Assembly (NCBI GenBank): GCA_050117315.1
Contig: JASFMY010000134.1
Coordinates: forward strand, 1-18,231
Direction: 5' to 3'
Origin: JANQIV01 sp050117315
Lineage (GTDB): Bacteria > Bacteroidota > Ignavibacteria > Ignavibacteriales > Melioribacteraceae
DNA length: 18,231 nucleotides
Part shown: piece after piece, positions 1 to 7,670 of the stretch
Numbering within the stretch: position 1 is the stretch's first letter
How the letters are laid out: every line of letters starts with the position of its first letter
The notes under the pieces: generated by a model
The model's input: the letters and a program-made list of their open reading frames with translations, nothing else
What the model was told of the DNA's origin: nothing
Databases searched by the model: none
Program-made: the position numbers and the translations under genes

Positions 1-992
1 CTGCTTCCGTAACTTATGAACAAGAGTTTAACTTTCTCTTTAAAACCAGGTGCATTGTTTATATCGTCCATATTGATACTGCCGCCGCTAAACATACCGA
101 CATGTGAGAAGACATCTGGATTGGCTAGTGTAATTATCCGTGTCTGCATACCGCCCATGGATAAACCGGCCATAGCCCTGTTAGGTTGATTTGCAAGGGT
201 GCGATAATTGGAATCTATCATAGGGATGATATCCTCAAGAAGGGTTTTCTTGAATCCATCCGTCCATCCGTCCGGCGGCCATGTGCCGGCAGGGCGTTCA
301 CCTTGACGCGGCGGGCGTGACTGTTCCGTCATATGCCATGTACCGTTATCCATTACAATTATAAATTGTTTGGCCTTTCCTTCGGCAATCAAATTATCCA
401 TTATAAGATTGGTTCTGCCTTGATTGGGCCAGCCGGTTTCATCTTCGCCGCCGCCGTGCTGTATATAAAGGACAGGATAACTGCCGTTAATATTTTTATC
501 ATAACCAGGAGGAGTATAAATATTTAAGGTTCTCCAAGTTTGAGGGGTATTTGAAAAATATAACCTTGATCTTATATCACCGTGAGGCACGTCCTTTATT
601 GAATAAAACTCAACTCCATCGTCCAGGATATCAATACCACTCGCCATTCTGCCCATACTATAAAATGTTTTACTAGATGGATCGCAAACAGCAACTCCAT
701 CTAGTACTACTGAATAATAATGAAAGCCTACAGTAACTGGGTCTGTTGTTACTTTCCAAACGCCTTCGGAATCTTTTACCATATCATATCTTTTTCCCAA
801 ATCAATCTGAACTTTCTGTGCATCAGGGGCTTTAACTCGTAAGATCACTTTGTTATCTGGAAGGATTCGTGGATATTCCGCACCGCTAATATTAGTTGTA
901 GCTGGTTTTCCCAAGGCAGATTCATTGTTTTTGGCATTTGTGTATACACATGATATAAATAAAATTAAAATAAAAAATAATGTTCTTCTCAT
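1..992 (-). CDS. CE1-type carbohydrate esterase (feruloyl/acetyl-xylan esterase-like), 3' end cut by window
   Basis: Open from an ATG at 992 to the window edge with no stop: 330 residues seen, C-terminus missing. Residues 1-20 look like a signal peptide (RR, then a run of hydrophobic residues, ending near TNA); Cys15 makes a lipoprotein possible but the lipobox is poor. Residues ~40-118 resemble the N-terminal E-set/CBM48-like beta-sandwich common in CE1 esterases. The alpha/beta-hydrolase part begins near 150, with YPVLYIQHGGGEDETGW at 172-188 and the nucleophile motif G-L-S-M-G-G, Ser278. The catalytic Asp and His should lie beyond the edge. Such enzymes remove feruloyl or acetyl groups from xylan, which fits the neighbours; the exact acyl specificity cannot be read. 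Start: AGAAGG lies directly against the 992 ATG, unusually close. In-frame ATGs at 1037 and 1040 exist but would put a charged stretch before the signal peptide and have no ribosome site. Confidence 0.85.
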   Translation of the reverse strand, partial: MRRTLFFILILFISCVYTNAKNNESALGKPATTNISGAEYPRILPDNKVILRVKAPDAQKVQIDLGKRYDMVKDSEGVWKVTTDPVTVGFHYYSVVLDGVAVCDPSSKTFYSMGRMASGIDILDDGVEFYSIKDVPHGDIRSRLYFSNTPQTWRTLNIYTPPGYDKNINGSYPVLYIQHGGGEDETGWPNQGRTNLIMDNLIAEGKAKQFIIVMDNGTWHMTEQSRPPRQGERPAGTWPPDGWTDGFKKTLLEDIIPMIDSNYRTLANQPNRAMAGLSMGGMQTRIITLANPDVFSHVGMFSGGSINMDDINNAPGFKEKVKLLFISYGS

Positions 993-1147
993 CCTTCTCT
1001 TGATTTTTGTTTCCGTTATATAAAATTTAAATAGCATCATTGGCATCTGTTAATTAAAAAGTGTCTTTAGTTGATAAGATACTAGTATGCCTTTCATTAT
1101 TTTCTCAACATTAATCATTACTAACTAAACTTGGTCATATGTTTAAG
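993..1147. other. Intergenic spacer between esterase and Asp-box protein genes
   Basis: 155 AT-rich bases. Apart from the short palindrome ATACTAGTAT near 1080-1090 I see no convincing hairpin with a T-run and no clear promoter. Co-transcription of the esterase with the upstream gene is possible but not shown. Confidence 0.4.
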
Positions 1148-3256
1148 CTATTTCATTAAAATTAATTTTCTTGAGTCAGAAAAATCACCTGTTTGCATTT
1201 TGTAAATGTAAACTCCACTTGCAAGATTACTTCCATTAAACTCTAGTTGGTAATTTCCCTTAGCCTTCTCTTCATTAACTAAGGTTGTTATTTCTCTTCC
1301 CAGAATGTCATAAACTTTTATTGTAACAAAGCTCGCTTTAGGAAGAGTATAATTTATTCTTGTTGTTGGGTTGAAGGGATTGGGATAATTTTGTTCAAGA
1401 GTATAGGAAGAAGATATGCTAGTAATTTCTTTTACCGATGTAATTGGGCTTACACTTCTAAAAATCCCCTCCCTCATTGTACCGACAAAGACATAGCCAT
1501 CGGCACTAATTTTAATTTTATTAATATATTTGGCAGACAAACCTTCATTCAATTGGTCCCAAGTTTCTCCATCATCAGTTGAAAGAAAGATACCTTTTTT
1601 TTTAGTTCCAATAAAAATATCACCCTTGGAGGAAATTGATAAGGTCTTTACACTTGCAATTTCTATATCACTTACAACACTTTCCCAGCTTGTTCCGTCG
1701 TCCGTTGATCTAAAAAGCCCATCACTTGCACATCTTGCAAAGATACTATTGCTTATTGGATTAATCGCTACAGTATAAACCGTTTTTGTAAAATCATCGT
1801 TGAGTAGACTCCAGTTATCGCCATTATCTGTTGTAATGTAAATCCCATTGTAAGTGCCGGCTAAAACATTGCTATCGGGATCAATTATTAATGAATAAAC
1901 GCCATTATAACTTAATTCCATTCCATTACTAGCTTCAGCCCAACTTTCACCATTATCAGTAGAACGGTATAAACCTTTACCGTTACTACCGGCGAAAGCA
2001 TATCCGTTTGACTTGAAAGTAAAGTCCATCATGCTACTATTTAAGGCATCAATTGAGTCCCAGGTTTCACCATTGTCAGTTGAGAAAAAAGCTCCATGAT
2101 TCACATCGCCAGCATATATATAACCATTATTGCTATTAATTGATAATGCATCAATTGAAGGATACGGAAAAGATAAACCTTCATTTCCCTTTTCCCAGCT
2201 TTCGCCGCTATCTGTAGATCTATAAATCCCTTTACCATCAGCACCAGCATAAATATTATTATCCCCATCAGTTAACAAAGCATCTATTCTCGAGCATATA
2301 ATTCCATCATCTATTTCGTTCCAATTATCCCCGCTATCTATTGAAGAAAATAGCCCGCTGTAATTAGCAGTAAAAACTGTGCCTTTAGAATTTGTTTTTA
2401 AATCGTTGACATATAGAACCGGTAAACCATCATTAATTTTTGTCCAAGTTTCTCCACCATCAGTGGATCTAAAAATACCGGAATACATCCCCCCAGCAAA
2501 TAAATTGCCATTCGAATCATTAGATAAAAAATTAATAACTTCAAGATCCCCTACTGTTAGTTTTCGCTCCCATGAGGCGCCGTTATCAGTCGATTTATAA
2601 ATTCCCTTATAGTTACCCTTAAAATAATTATCATCTTCATCTATAATCATTGAGCAAACATTTCCTGATATCTCCTCCCACGTATCCCCATTATCAGAAG
2701 AATGATAACAGTTATTAATTACTTGAACATAAATTTGATCGTCCCGAGTTATTGAAATAAAATAGTACAGCAGATCACCGTCAGCGAATCTGTCAATATT
2801 CGAACCAAGTTTCTCCCAGGTTTCTCCATTATTTGTGGATCTGAAAAACCCAGAATCAGTTCCCGCATAGAAGTAATTTTTTGAATTAATTAATAAATGC
2901 AAGACAGAATACTCATTAAATTGATTATCGAGCTGCGTCCATGTATCCCCCTTATCAGTAGATCTGAAAAGCCCTCCTTCGGAAACACCGGCATAAATAT
3001 TATCATTTGAGTCAACTGCAATTGACTTAACGGTTAATTCTGTTAATCCTTCATTAATTTGAGTCCAACTTTCACCATTATCCATGGATCGGAATATACC
3101 AATAGTACCGGCTCCTATAAATATCTCATCACGCGAGTTAATCGCTAAAGCATTAATTTCTCCACCAAACGGACCATTTGCCTGCTGCCAATAATTTTGA
3201 GACACTACCTCACTAGTAATTATCATAACACAAAAGAACATCAACAAACATTTCAT
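1148..3256 (-). CDS. Secreted T9SS-tailed Asp-box (BNR/Ycf48-like) beta-propeller protein
   Basis: 702 residues from the preferred ATG at 3256. Residues 1-20 are a signal peptide (MKCLLMFFCVMIITSEVVSQ). Thirteen Asp-box motifs of the form F/Y-x-S-T-D-x-G-x-x-W follow from residue 55 to 566, spaced 36-46 (usually ~42) residues, with a degenerate fourteenth (GIFRSVSP) near 598. This predicts one or two beta-propellers. The C-terminal ~85 residues carry the T9SS type A sorting tail (LEQNYPNPFNPTTRINY ... SRKLILMK), so the protein is probably exported through the outer membrane. Asp boxes are structural and do not imply sialidase activity; I see no sialidase catalytic set. The function is unknown; binding plant polysaccharide or the cell surface is only inferred from its place between hemicellulase genes. 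Start: a track start at 3271 would put GGAGGT inside the gene; that motif lies 7 bases before the 3256 ATG and is better read as its ribosome site. Confidence 0.9.
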   Translation of the reverse strand: MKCLLMFFCVMIITSEVVSQNYWQQANGPFGGEINALAINSRDEIFIGAGTIGIFRSMDNGESWTQINEGLTELTVKSIAVDSNDNIYAGVSEGGLFRSTDKGDTWTQLDNQFNEYSVLHLLINSKNYFYAGTDSGFFRSTNNGETWEKLGSNIDRFADGDLLYYFISITRDDQIYVQVINNCYHSSDNGDTWEEISGNVCSMIIDEDDNYFKGNYKGIYKSTDNGASWERKLTVGDLEVINFLSNDSNGNLFAGGMYSGIFRSTDGGETWTKINDGLPVLYVNDLKTNSKGTVFTANYSGLFSSIDSGDNWNEIDDGIICSRIDALLTDGDNNIYAGADGKGIYRSTDSGESWEKGNEGLSFPYPSIDALSINSNNGYIYAGDVNHGAFFSTDNGETWDSIDALNSSMMDFTFKSNGYAFAGSNGKGLYRSTDNGESWAEASNGMELSYNGVYSLIIDPDSNVLAGTYNGIYITTDNGDNWSLLNDDFTKTVYTVAINPISNSIFARCASDGLFRSTDDGTSWESVVSDIEIASVKTLSISSKGDIFIGTKKKGIFLSTDDGETWDQLNEGLSAKYINKIKISADGYVFVGTMREGIFRSVSPITSVKEITSISSSYTLEQNYPNPFNPTTRINYTLPKASFVTIKVYDILGREITTLVNEEKAKGNYQLEFNGSNLASGVYIYKMQTGDFSDSRKLILMK

Positions 3257-3263
3257 TTTAATT

Positions 3264-3269
3264 ACCTCC
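3264..3269 (-). promoter_or_regulatory. Shine-Dalgarno GGAGGT deciding the start of the Asp-box protein
   Basis: GGAGGT ends 7 bases before the ATG at 3256. It overlaps the alternative upstream in-frame ATG at 3271, which has no ribosome site of its own, so 3256 is preferred. Confidence 0.75.
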
Positions 3270-3429
3270 ATAAATAATTATCTAAAATGTTTGACTTCGC
3301 ATTTTTAGTTAATATTATCTATAATATTGACACTATCATTCTTTAGTAAATCATAAAATGAAAAAGATATTTTGTTACTTAACTTTTGCCATTTTTCAAT
3401 TTTGCATAAAAAGGTATAACTGATTAATT

Positions 3430-3459
3430 CCAACCATAATTACATGTAATTATGGTTGG
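3430..3459. repeat. 30-base perfect palindrome
   Basis: The half-site CCAACCATAATTACA is followed by its exact reverse complement, with no loop bases and no mismatch. It lies ~110 bases beyond the GH51 stop. As RNA it would fold into a long hairpin on either strand. No T-run follows it on the minus strand, so it may be a protein-binding dyad rather than, or as well as, a terminator. Confidence 0.85.
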
Positions 3460-3478
3460 CTAAAAAAGGTTTAAAACC
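3430..3478 (-). terminator. Possible transcription end after GH51
   Basis: Read on the minus strand, the short dyad GGTTTTAAACC (3468-3478) is followed at once by TTTTTT and then by the 30-base palindrome. The first stem is weak (4-5 pairs, tiny loop), so intrinsic termination is plausible but not certain. The position, just downstream of the GH35-GH95-GH51 set, suits a terminator. Confidence 0.4.
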
Positions 3479-3571
3479 GACACAATATTAAAACTTTGTC
3501 ATAATTCTTTTTAATACTGTGAAAAATTCTCAGTAATTACTCCACTACTTCAAAATATTACTTTTTTTCTG

Positions 3572-5101
3572 TTATTTTTTTACTTCCACTTTAATCTGTG
3601 TGAATGAATGAGCAGGAAATGAATATGATATTTTTCCTTCATCCACATCAATTTCTTTTATTACAGGAATATATTGTTCATGCTTATCATAAGTAAACGG
3701 TTCTTCAAGTGAATCAACCGTTAATAAACTAGCTTCTGCTTTTCCGGTAAATGTGCCGGAAGTACTAACTATATCAGTAGTAATGACTTTATCTTGGTGT
3801 CTATTAACAACATTTATAAATACTGTATTTGTTTCTTCTGAATAAGTTGAAGTAACATCAAGAAAAGGAATACCTTTATATCTTTCGGTATTAAAAGTAT
3901 CACATTCAATATAAGTATCTATTGAGTTACCAAGACAATTGTTTGAGAATAATTTAAAGGTACTAAAAAGAGGCGTTTTAAAACTTCCCCTTTCCGGATC
4001 TGTACTTAATAAAGATGTTAACATTGTAAAGTTGGCCATCTTAACAACATCTGCATGGCGAAGGAATGAATTGAAACATTGTGCTATAGGCAAAACAGAT
4101 AAAAAGTTCTTTCCGAAAACTCCCCATTCATCAAAGGAAATATATATTGGGTTTTTAAAACCTTTCATTGCTTTAACAGCTTCAATTTCTGCAGTAGTTA
4201 CCGTTATCTTCTCTTCAAAATCCATTGCGCTCTGTCCCATATAAGTATAGTAATCATCTGATCCTTCCCAGTAGCGGTGGATAGAAATATAATCGATCAT
4301 ATCACCAAGACCGGTAAGCACTTTACGATTCCATTCTACCCATTGACCGGTTGGTTCATAATAAGATGAACCGGAAGCAACTAATTTGATTGATCCGTCT
4401 ACAGCTTTCATAGCTTTTGCAGCCTCTCTTCCTGTTTTTACATAATCTTCTGCATTCTTATGACCAAGCTCCCATGGTGCACCGTCAACCTCATTACCTA
4501 AATCCCATATTTCGACATTGTAAGGTTCTTTGTGACCATTTTTAATTCGTAAGTCTGAGTAGTAAGTTCCTTTTTCATAATTGCAGTATTCAACCCAGTA
4601 GACCGCATCCATTATCGTACTTAAACCAAGATTAACACATACAATATTTTCACTACCTATTGCTTTGTTTAATTGAAACCATTCATCTGTCCCTACATGA
4701 TTGTTATCAACACCACCCCAAGCAAGATTAATGCGGATCGGGCGTTGGTTTTTAGGTCCAATACCATCTTGCCAGTTATAACCCATTACAAAATTACCGC
4801 CAGGCCATCGCGTGTTTGTTATTTTGAGTTCTTTCATCGCATCGATATAATCAGTTCTAAAACCGTTCTCATCAGCAAGTGGTGAAGATGGATCGTATAA
4901 ATTTCCATAAAGTGTATTGAAATCTACTGTATCGGGTAAACCCATTCTTGCACCGTTAAAGTGGATCGGTTCCATAAACACACCGTAAATCTTAGGATCA
5001 ATTTTTCCTATCGTTATGTCAACATCAATTTTGATTTTTGCTGTTTGAGCAAATGCCGAAAAGGAAACGGCAAGCAATAAAACATAGAGTGTTTTTTTCA
5101 T
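3572..5101 (-). CDS. GH51 alpha-L-arabinofuranosidase, exported
   Basis: 509 residues. Signal peptide 1-19 (MKKTLYVLLLAVSFSAFAQ), then a (beta/alpha)8 catalytic domain. Family motifs are intact: N-terminal GKIDPKIYGVFMEPIH (32-47), TRWPGGNF (97-104), the acid/base in WDLGNE (Glu204) and the nucleophile in ISFDEWG (Glu325). A C-terminal beta-sandwich runs from about 400 to the end, as usual in GH51. Retaining GH51 enzymes release arabinofuranose from arabinoxylan, arabino-oligosaccharides or arabinan; a few cleave beta-glucans. With GH10, a GPH transporter and XylA nearby, debranching of arabinoxylan is the likely job, probably in the periplasm because there is no T9SS tail. It starts 58 bases after the GH95 stop and is probably the last gene of the GH35-GH95-GH51 unit. 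No strong Shine-Dalgarno is seen before the ATG; the start is chosen by the signal peptide. Confidence 0.93.
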   Translation of the reverse strand: MKKTLYVLLLAVSFSAFAQTAKIKIDVDITIGKIDPKIYGVFMEPIHFNGARMGLPDTVDFNTLYGNLYDPSSPLADENGFRTDYIDAMKELKITNTRWPGGNFVMGYNWQDGIGPKNQRPIRINLAWGGVDNNHVGTDEWFQLNKAIGSENIVCVNLGLSTIMDAVYWVEYCNYEKGTYYSDLRIKNGHKEPYNVEIWDLGNEVDGAPWELGHKNAEDYVKTGREAAKAMKAVDGSIKLVASGSSYYEPTGQWVEWNRKVLTGLGDMIDYISIHRYWEGSDDYYTYMGQSAMDFEEKITVTTAEIEAVKAMKGFKNPIYISFDEWGVFGKNFLSVLPIAQCFNSFLRHADVVKMANFTMLTSLLSTDPERGSFKTPLFSTFKLFSNNCLGNSIDTYIECDTFNTERYKGIPFLDVTSTYSEETNTVFINVVNRHQDKVITTDIVSTSGTFTGKAEASLLTVDSLEEPFTYDKHEQYIPVIKEIDVDEGKISYSFPAHSFTQIKVEVKK

Positions 5102-5159
5102 GGCATCATTTTTTTGTTAATGTATAATGTGTTTGTGAATTTATGAGTATTTATTTCAT

Positions 5160-7652
5160 TCATCGCAATAAGATATATTTTTCTCCCGGCTTAGTTTCAA
5201 GATCATAAACAAAAGTTTCTTTTAGTATAACATCTTCTAGAGCTTCAGTACTTGAAATCAATGGTTCCTTTATTGAAGGAATCTGGTAAAAAGGATTCTC
5301 ATTTTCGCCTTTTACTACTCTCAGGTTTGCCTCGTCTTCTGCTTTCAATTTTGTATAAGAACGAATCCGGCAGTTACCGCCTAAGTTTGATTTAATAGCT
5401 AATTTTAAGATTTCGCCATTTTTCCATTCCATATCTTCTATTTCAAATCCGCCGCGGGCACGAAGACCTTTAATACTGCCGTTTGGCCATTCATCAGGCA
5501 ACGCAGGAAGTATAAAGATTACGCCATCATAGCTTTGCATAAGCATTTCAGTAACTCCGGCTGTAAAACCGAAGTTCCCGTCAATTTGGAAAGGCGGATG
5601 AGCATCAAATAGATTAGGATATGTACCGCCTTTTTGTTCGCCGTTGGGCTGGATAGAAGGTCTTAACTGGTCCGTAATTAGTTTTAGAGCATGGTTCCCA
5701 TCAAGAAGACGTGCCCACAGGTTTACTTTCCATCCCATTGACCAGCCGGTAGATTCATCGCCTCGAGCTATCAAAGATGTTTTTGCTGCAGAAAATAATT
5801 CCGGTGTCCGGTAAGGCGATATCTGGTTGGAAGGGAACATTCCATACAAATGTGATACATGTCGGTGTTTATCATTCTTGCTGTCCCAATCATGCATCCA
5901 TTCCTGCAACTGTCCCCAATTACCTATCTGCATAGGAGGTAATCTTTCCAATGTTTCTTTTATTTTTTTTACTAATTCCTCATCTGTATTCAGAATTTTT
6001 GCTGTTTTAATAGTTTTCGTGAACAAGTCAAAGAGCAATTGATTATCCATTGTTGTGCCAGCAGCTATCGAAGATTCGGGATGAACTGCAGGGGAATTTT
6101 CCGGGGAAACCGAAGGCGATACGACTAGCCATTTATGTTTCGGTTCTTCAACTAAAAAGCTTAGATAAAATTTGACTGCGCTTTGCATAACCGGATACAC
6201 TGATTTAAGATATTCCTTATCGCCGTTGTATTCATATTTTTCCCATAAGTGTTGACAAAGCCAAGCACCGCCCATTGGCCACATACCCCAAAACGCTCCG
6301 TCTATCGGTCCGTTCATTCGCCATATATCAGTGTTGTGATGAAGCACCCATCCTTCTGCACCATACATACCTTTAGCTGTTTGTTGACCTGTCCGTGAAA
6401 GTTCACGTATCATTTGAATCAACGGCTCATTCATTTCACTGAGGTTAGTGATTTCCGAAGGCCAGTAATTCATTTCTGTGTTTATATTAACCGTGTATTT
6501 ACTATCCCAGGGAGGATAAAGCTGTTCATTCCAAATTCCTTGCAGGTTAGCCGGCTGTCCACCTGGTCGCGATGAAGAAATTAACAAGTAACGACCAAAC
6601 TGGAAGCATAATGATATTAATTGCGGATCATTTCCCTTAGCAAATTGTTCAATGCGAACATTGGTTGGATTTTTTTCAGAATCAGTTACTCCCAGATCAA
6701 TGCTTACTCTATTAAAATAGCGCTGATAGTCGGCAATATGATCTTTTAAAATTTCTTCATAATTTTTTTTCAAAGCATTTTGGAGATGTGAGTTTGCTCT
6801 TTCACCGGCATCGGCGCTTATATCATTATAGTTATTAAAACTTGATGCGATTGAAATATAGAGCGTTGCAATATTTGTATTGTTTACAGCTATACTACTA
6901 TCGGTTAACGATACTTCGCCACCTTCGGTTTCTATTTTAACATGTGCTTGAAACTTAACTGCACCTTTTACAGAATCGCAATCACCTGTTACTCCAGACA
7001 TAATTAATTTATCATTACCTTCAATTGAGATATCTACAGGTGCAGGACGATCTATTGAAGTCGTAAATTTGATTTTGCCAGGTTGACTGGCTGTAATTCG
7101 AAAAATAATAACTTGATCCGGAAACGAAGAATAAACTTCGTGTTTATATGTCACTCCATCAACATCATAGATTGTAGAAGTCACAGCAGTCTCTATATTC
7201 AGTTCCCGGTAATAATTTGTGTAATTTTCATGGCCTGGAAACGAAAGGTTAAGATTTCCAACGGTTTGATATGGCATACCTTGTGAATTCCGGCTTATAA
7301 ATTTCTGATTTACAAGGTCTTGAGCTTCTTTATACTTGCCTTCAAAAATTAATTTCCTAACTTTAGGCAATGCTTCTTTTGCCTCTGGATTATCGTTCTG
7401 GTTAGGTTGTCCGGCCCAAACAGTACTTTCATTGAGTTGAATTTTTTCATTTGAAGGATTTCCGAGAACCATTGCTCCTAGTCTGCCGTTGCCTATAGGT
7501 AAAGCTTCTACCCATTTTTCAGCAGGTCGGTTATACCATAATTTTAGTAATGAGTTACTTTGTGCTTGTACGCTTAGATTAAAAAGTAAGCAAAAAGTAA
7601 ATAAGAAAAGGAGGAAACTGTAAATTAAAATTTTCCGCGTAGCAGTATTCAT
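5160..7652 (-). CDS. GH95 alpha-L-fucosidase / alpha-L-galactosidase, exported
   Basis: 830 residues, usual family length. N-terminal hydrophobic signal ~1-31 (ending near SVQAQ), N-terminal beta-sandwich ~35-290 (WYNRPAEKWVEALPIGNGRLGAM-type opening), helical (alpha/alpha)6 barrel ~300-720, C-terminal beta domain to 830. Residues matching the inverting mechanism described for Bifidobacterium AfcA are present: NINTEMNYW with Asn389/Asn391, the general acid in SPSVSPENS (Glu518), HRHVSHLYG (596-604) and FQIDGNFG (Asp691). The residue two before the first Asn is Thr387; from memory, fucosidases have His there and the Bacteroides ovatus xylan-locus alpha-L-galactosidase has Thr, so L-galactose removal is possible. 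The gene begins only 18 bases after the GH35 stop, so they are co-transcribed. There is no T9SS tail, so it is probably periplasmic. It has no clear Shine-Dalgarno. Confidence 0.92.
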   Translation of the reverse strand: MNTATRKILIYSFLLFLFTFCLLFNLSVQAQSNSLLKLWYNRPAEKWVEALPIGNGRLGAMVLGNPSNEKIQLNESTVWAGQPNQNDNPEAKEALPKVRKLIFEGKYKEAQDLVNQKFISRNSQGMPYQTVGNLNLSFPGHENYTNYYRELNIETAVTSTIYDVDGVTYKHEVYSSFPDQVIIFRITASQPGKIKFTTSIDRPAPVDISIEGNDKLIMSGVTGDCDSVKGAVKFQAHVKIETEGGEVSLTDSSIAVNNTNIATLYISIASSFNNYNDISADAGERANSHLQNALKKNYEEILKDHIADYQRYFNRVSIDLGVTDSEKNPTNVRIEQFAKGNDPQLISLCFQFGRYLLISSSRPGGQPANLQGIWNEQLYPPWDSKYTVNINTEMNYWPSEITNLSEMNEPLIQMIRELSRTGQQTAKGMYGAEGWVLHHNTDIWRMNGPIDGAFWGMWPMGGAWLCQHLWEKYEYNGDKEYLKSVYPVMQSAVKFYLSFLVEEPKHKWLVVSPSVSPENSPAVHPESSIAAGTTMDNQLLFDLFTKTIKTAKILNTDEELVKKIKETLERLPPMQIGNWGQLQEWMHDWDSKNDKHRHVSHLYGMFPSNQISPYRTPELFSAAKTSLIARGDESTGWSMGWKVNLWARLLDGNHALKLITDQLRPSIQPNGEQKGGTYPNLFDAHPPFQIDGNFGFTAGVTEMLMQSYDGVIFILPALPDEWPNGSIKGLRARGGFEIEDMEWKNGEILKLAIKSNLGGNCRIRSYTKLKAEDEANLRVVKGENENPFYQIPSIKEPLISSTEALEDVILKETFVYDLETKPGEKYILLR

Positions 7653-7670
7653 AATATATAATTCATTATT

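Larger units (their letters stand above)
3257..3571. other. 315-base spacer between GH51 and the Asp-box protein gene
   Basis: Very AT-rich, no ORF. It contains the GGTTTTAAACC-T6 and perfect-palindrome elements at 3430-3478 (separate entries). No good sigma-70 promoter was found on the minus strand ahead of the Asp-box gene, although the spacer length suggests an independent transcription unit. Confidence 0.5.

Noticed and set aside
333..527. Plus-strand ORFs over the coding genes
   Set aside because: This one and the others (for example 1530-1778, 3939-4244, 10078-10404) lie opposite well-supported genes and show no domain or ribosome site.
1450..3150. DNA-level repeat array or CRISPR
   Set aside because: The recurring 'tttcaccattatcagt'-like blocks are the coding sequence of Asp-box repeats spaced ~126 bases apart with diverged copies.
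1148..3256. Sialidase (BNR repeats)
   Set aside because: Asp boxes alone are structural; no FRIP motif or catalytic Arg/Tyr/Glu set is apparent, and the repeats are too many and too regular for a sialidase.
3327..3355. Plus-strand TTGACA as a promoter
   Set aside because: No -10 match at 16-18 bases and no plus-strand gene downstream.
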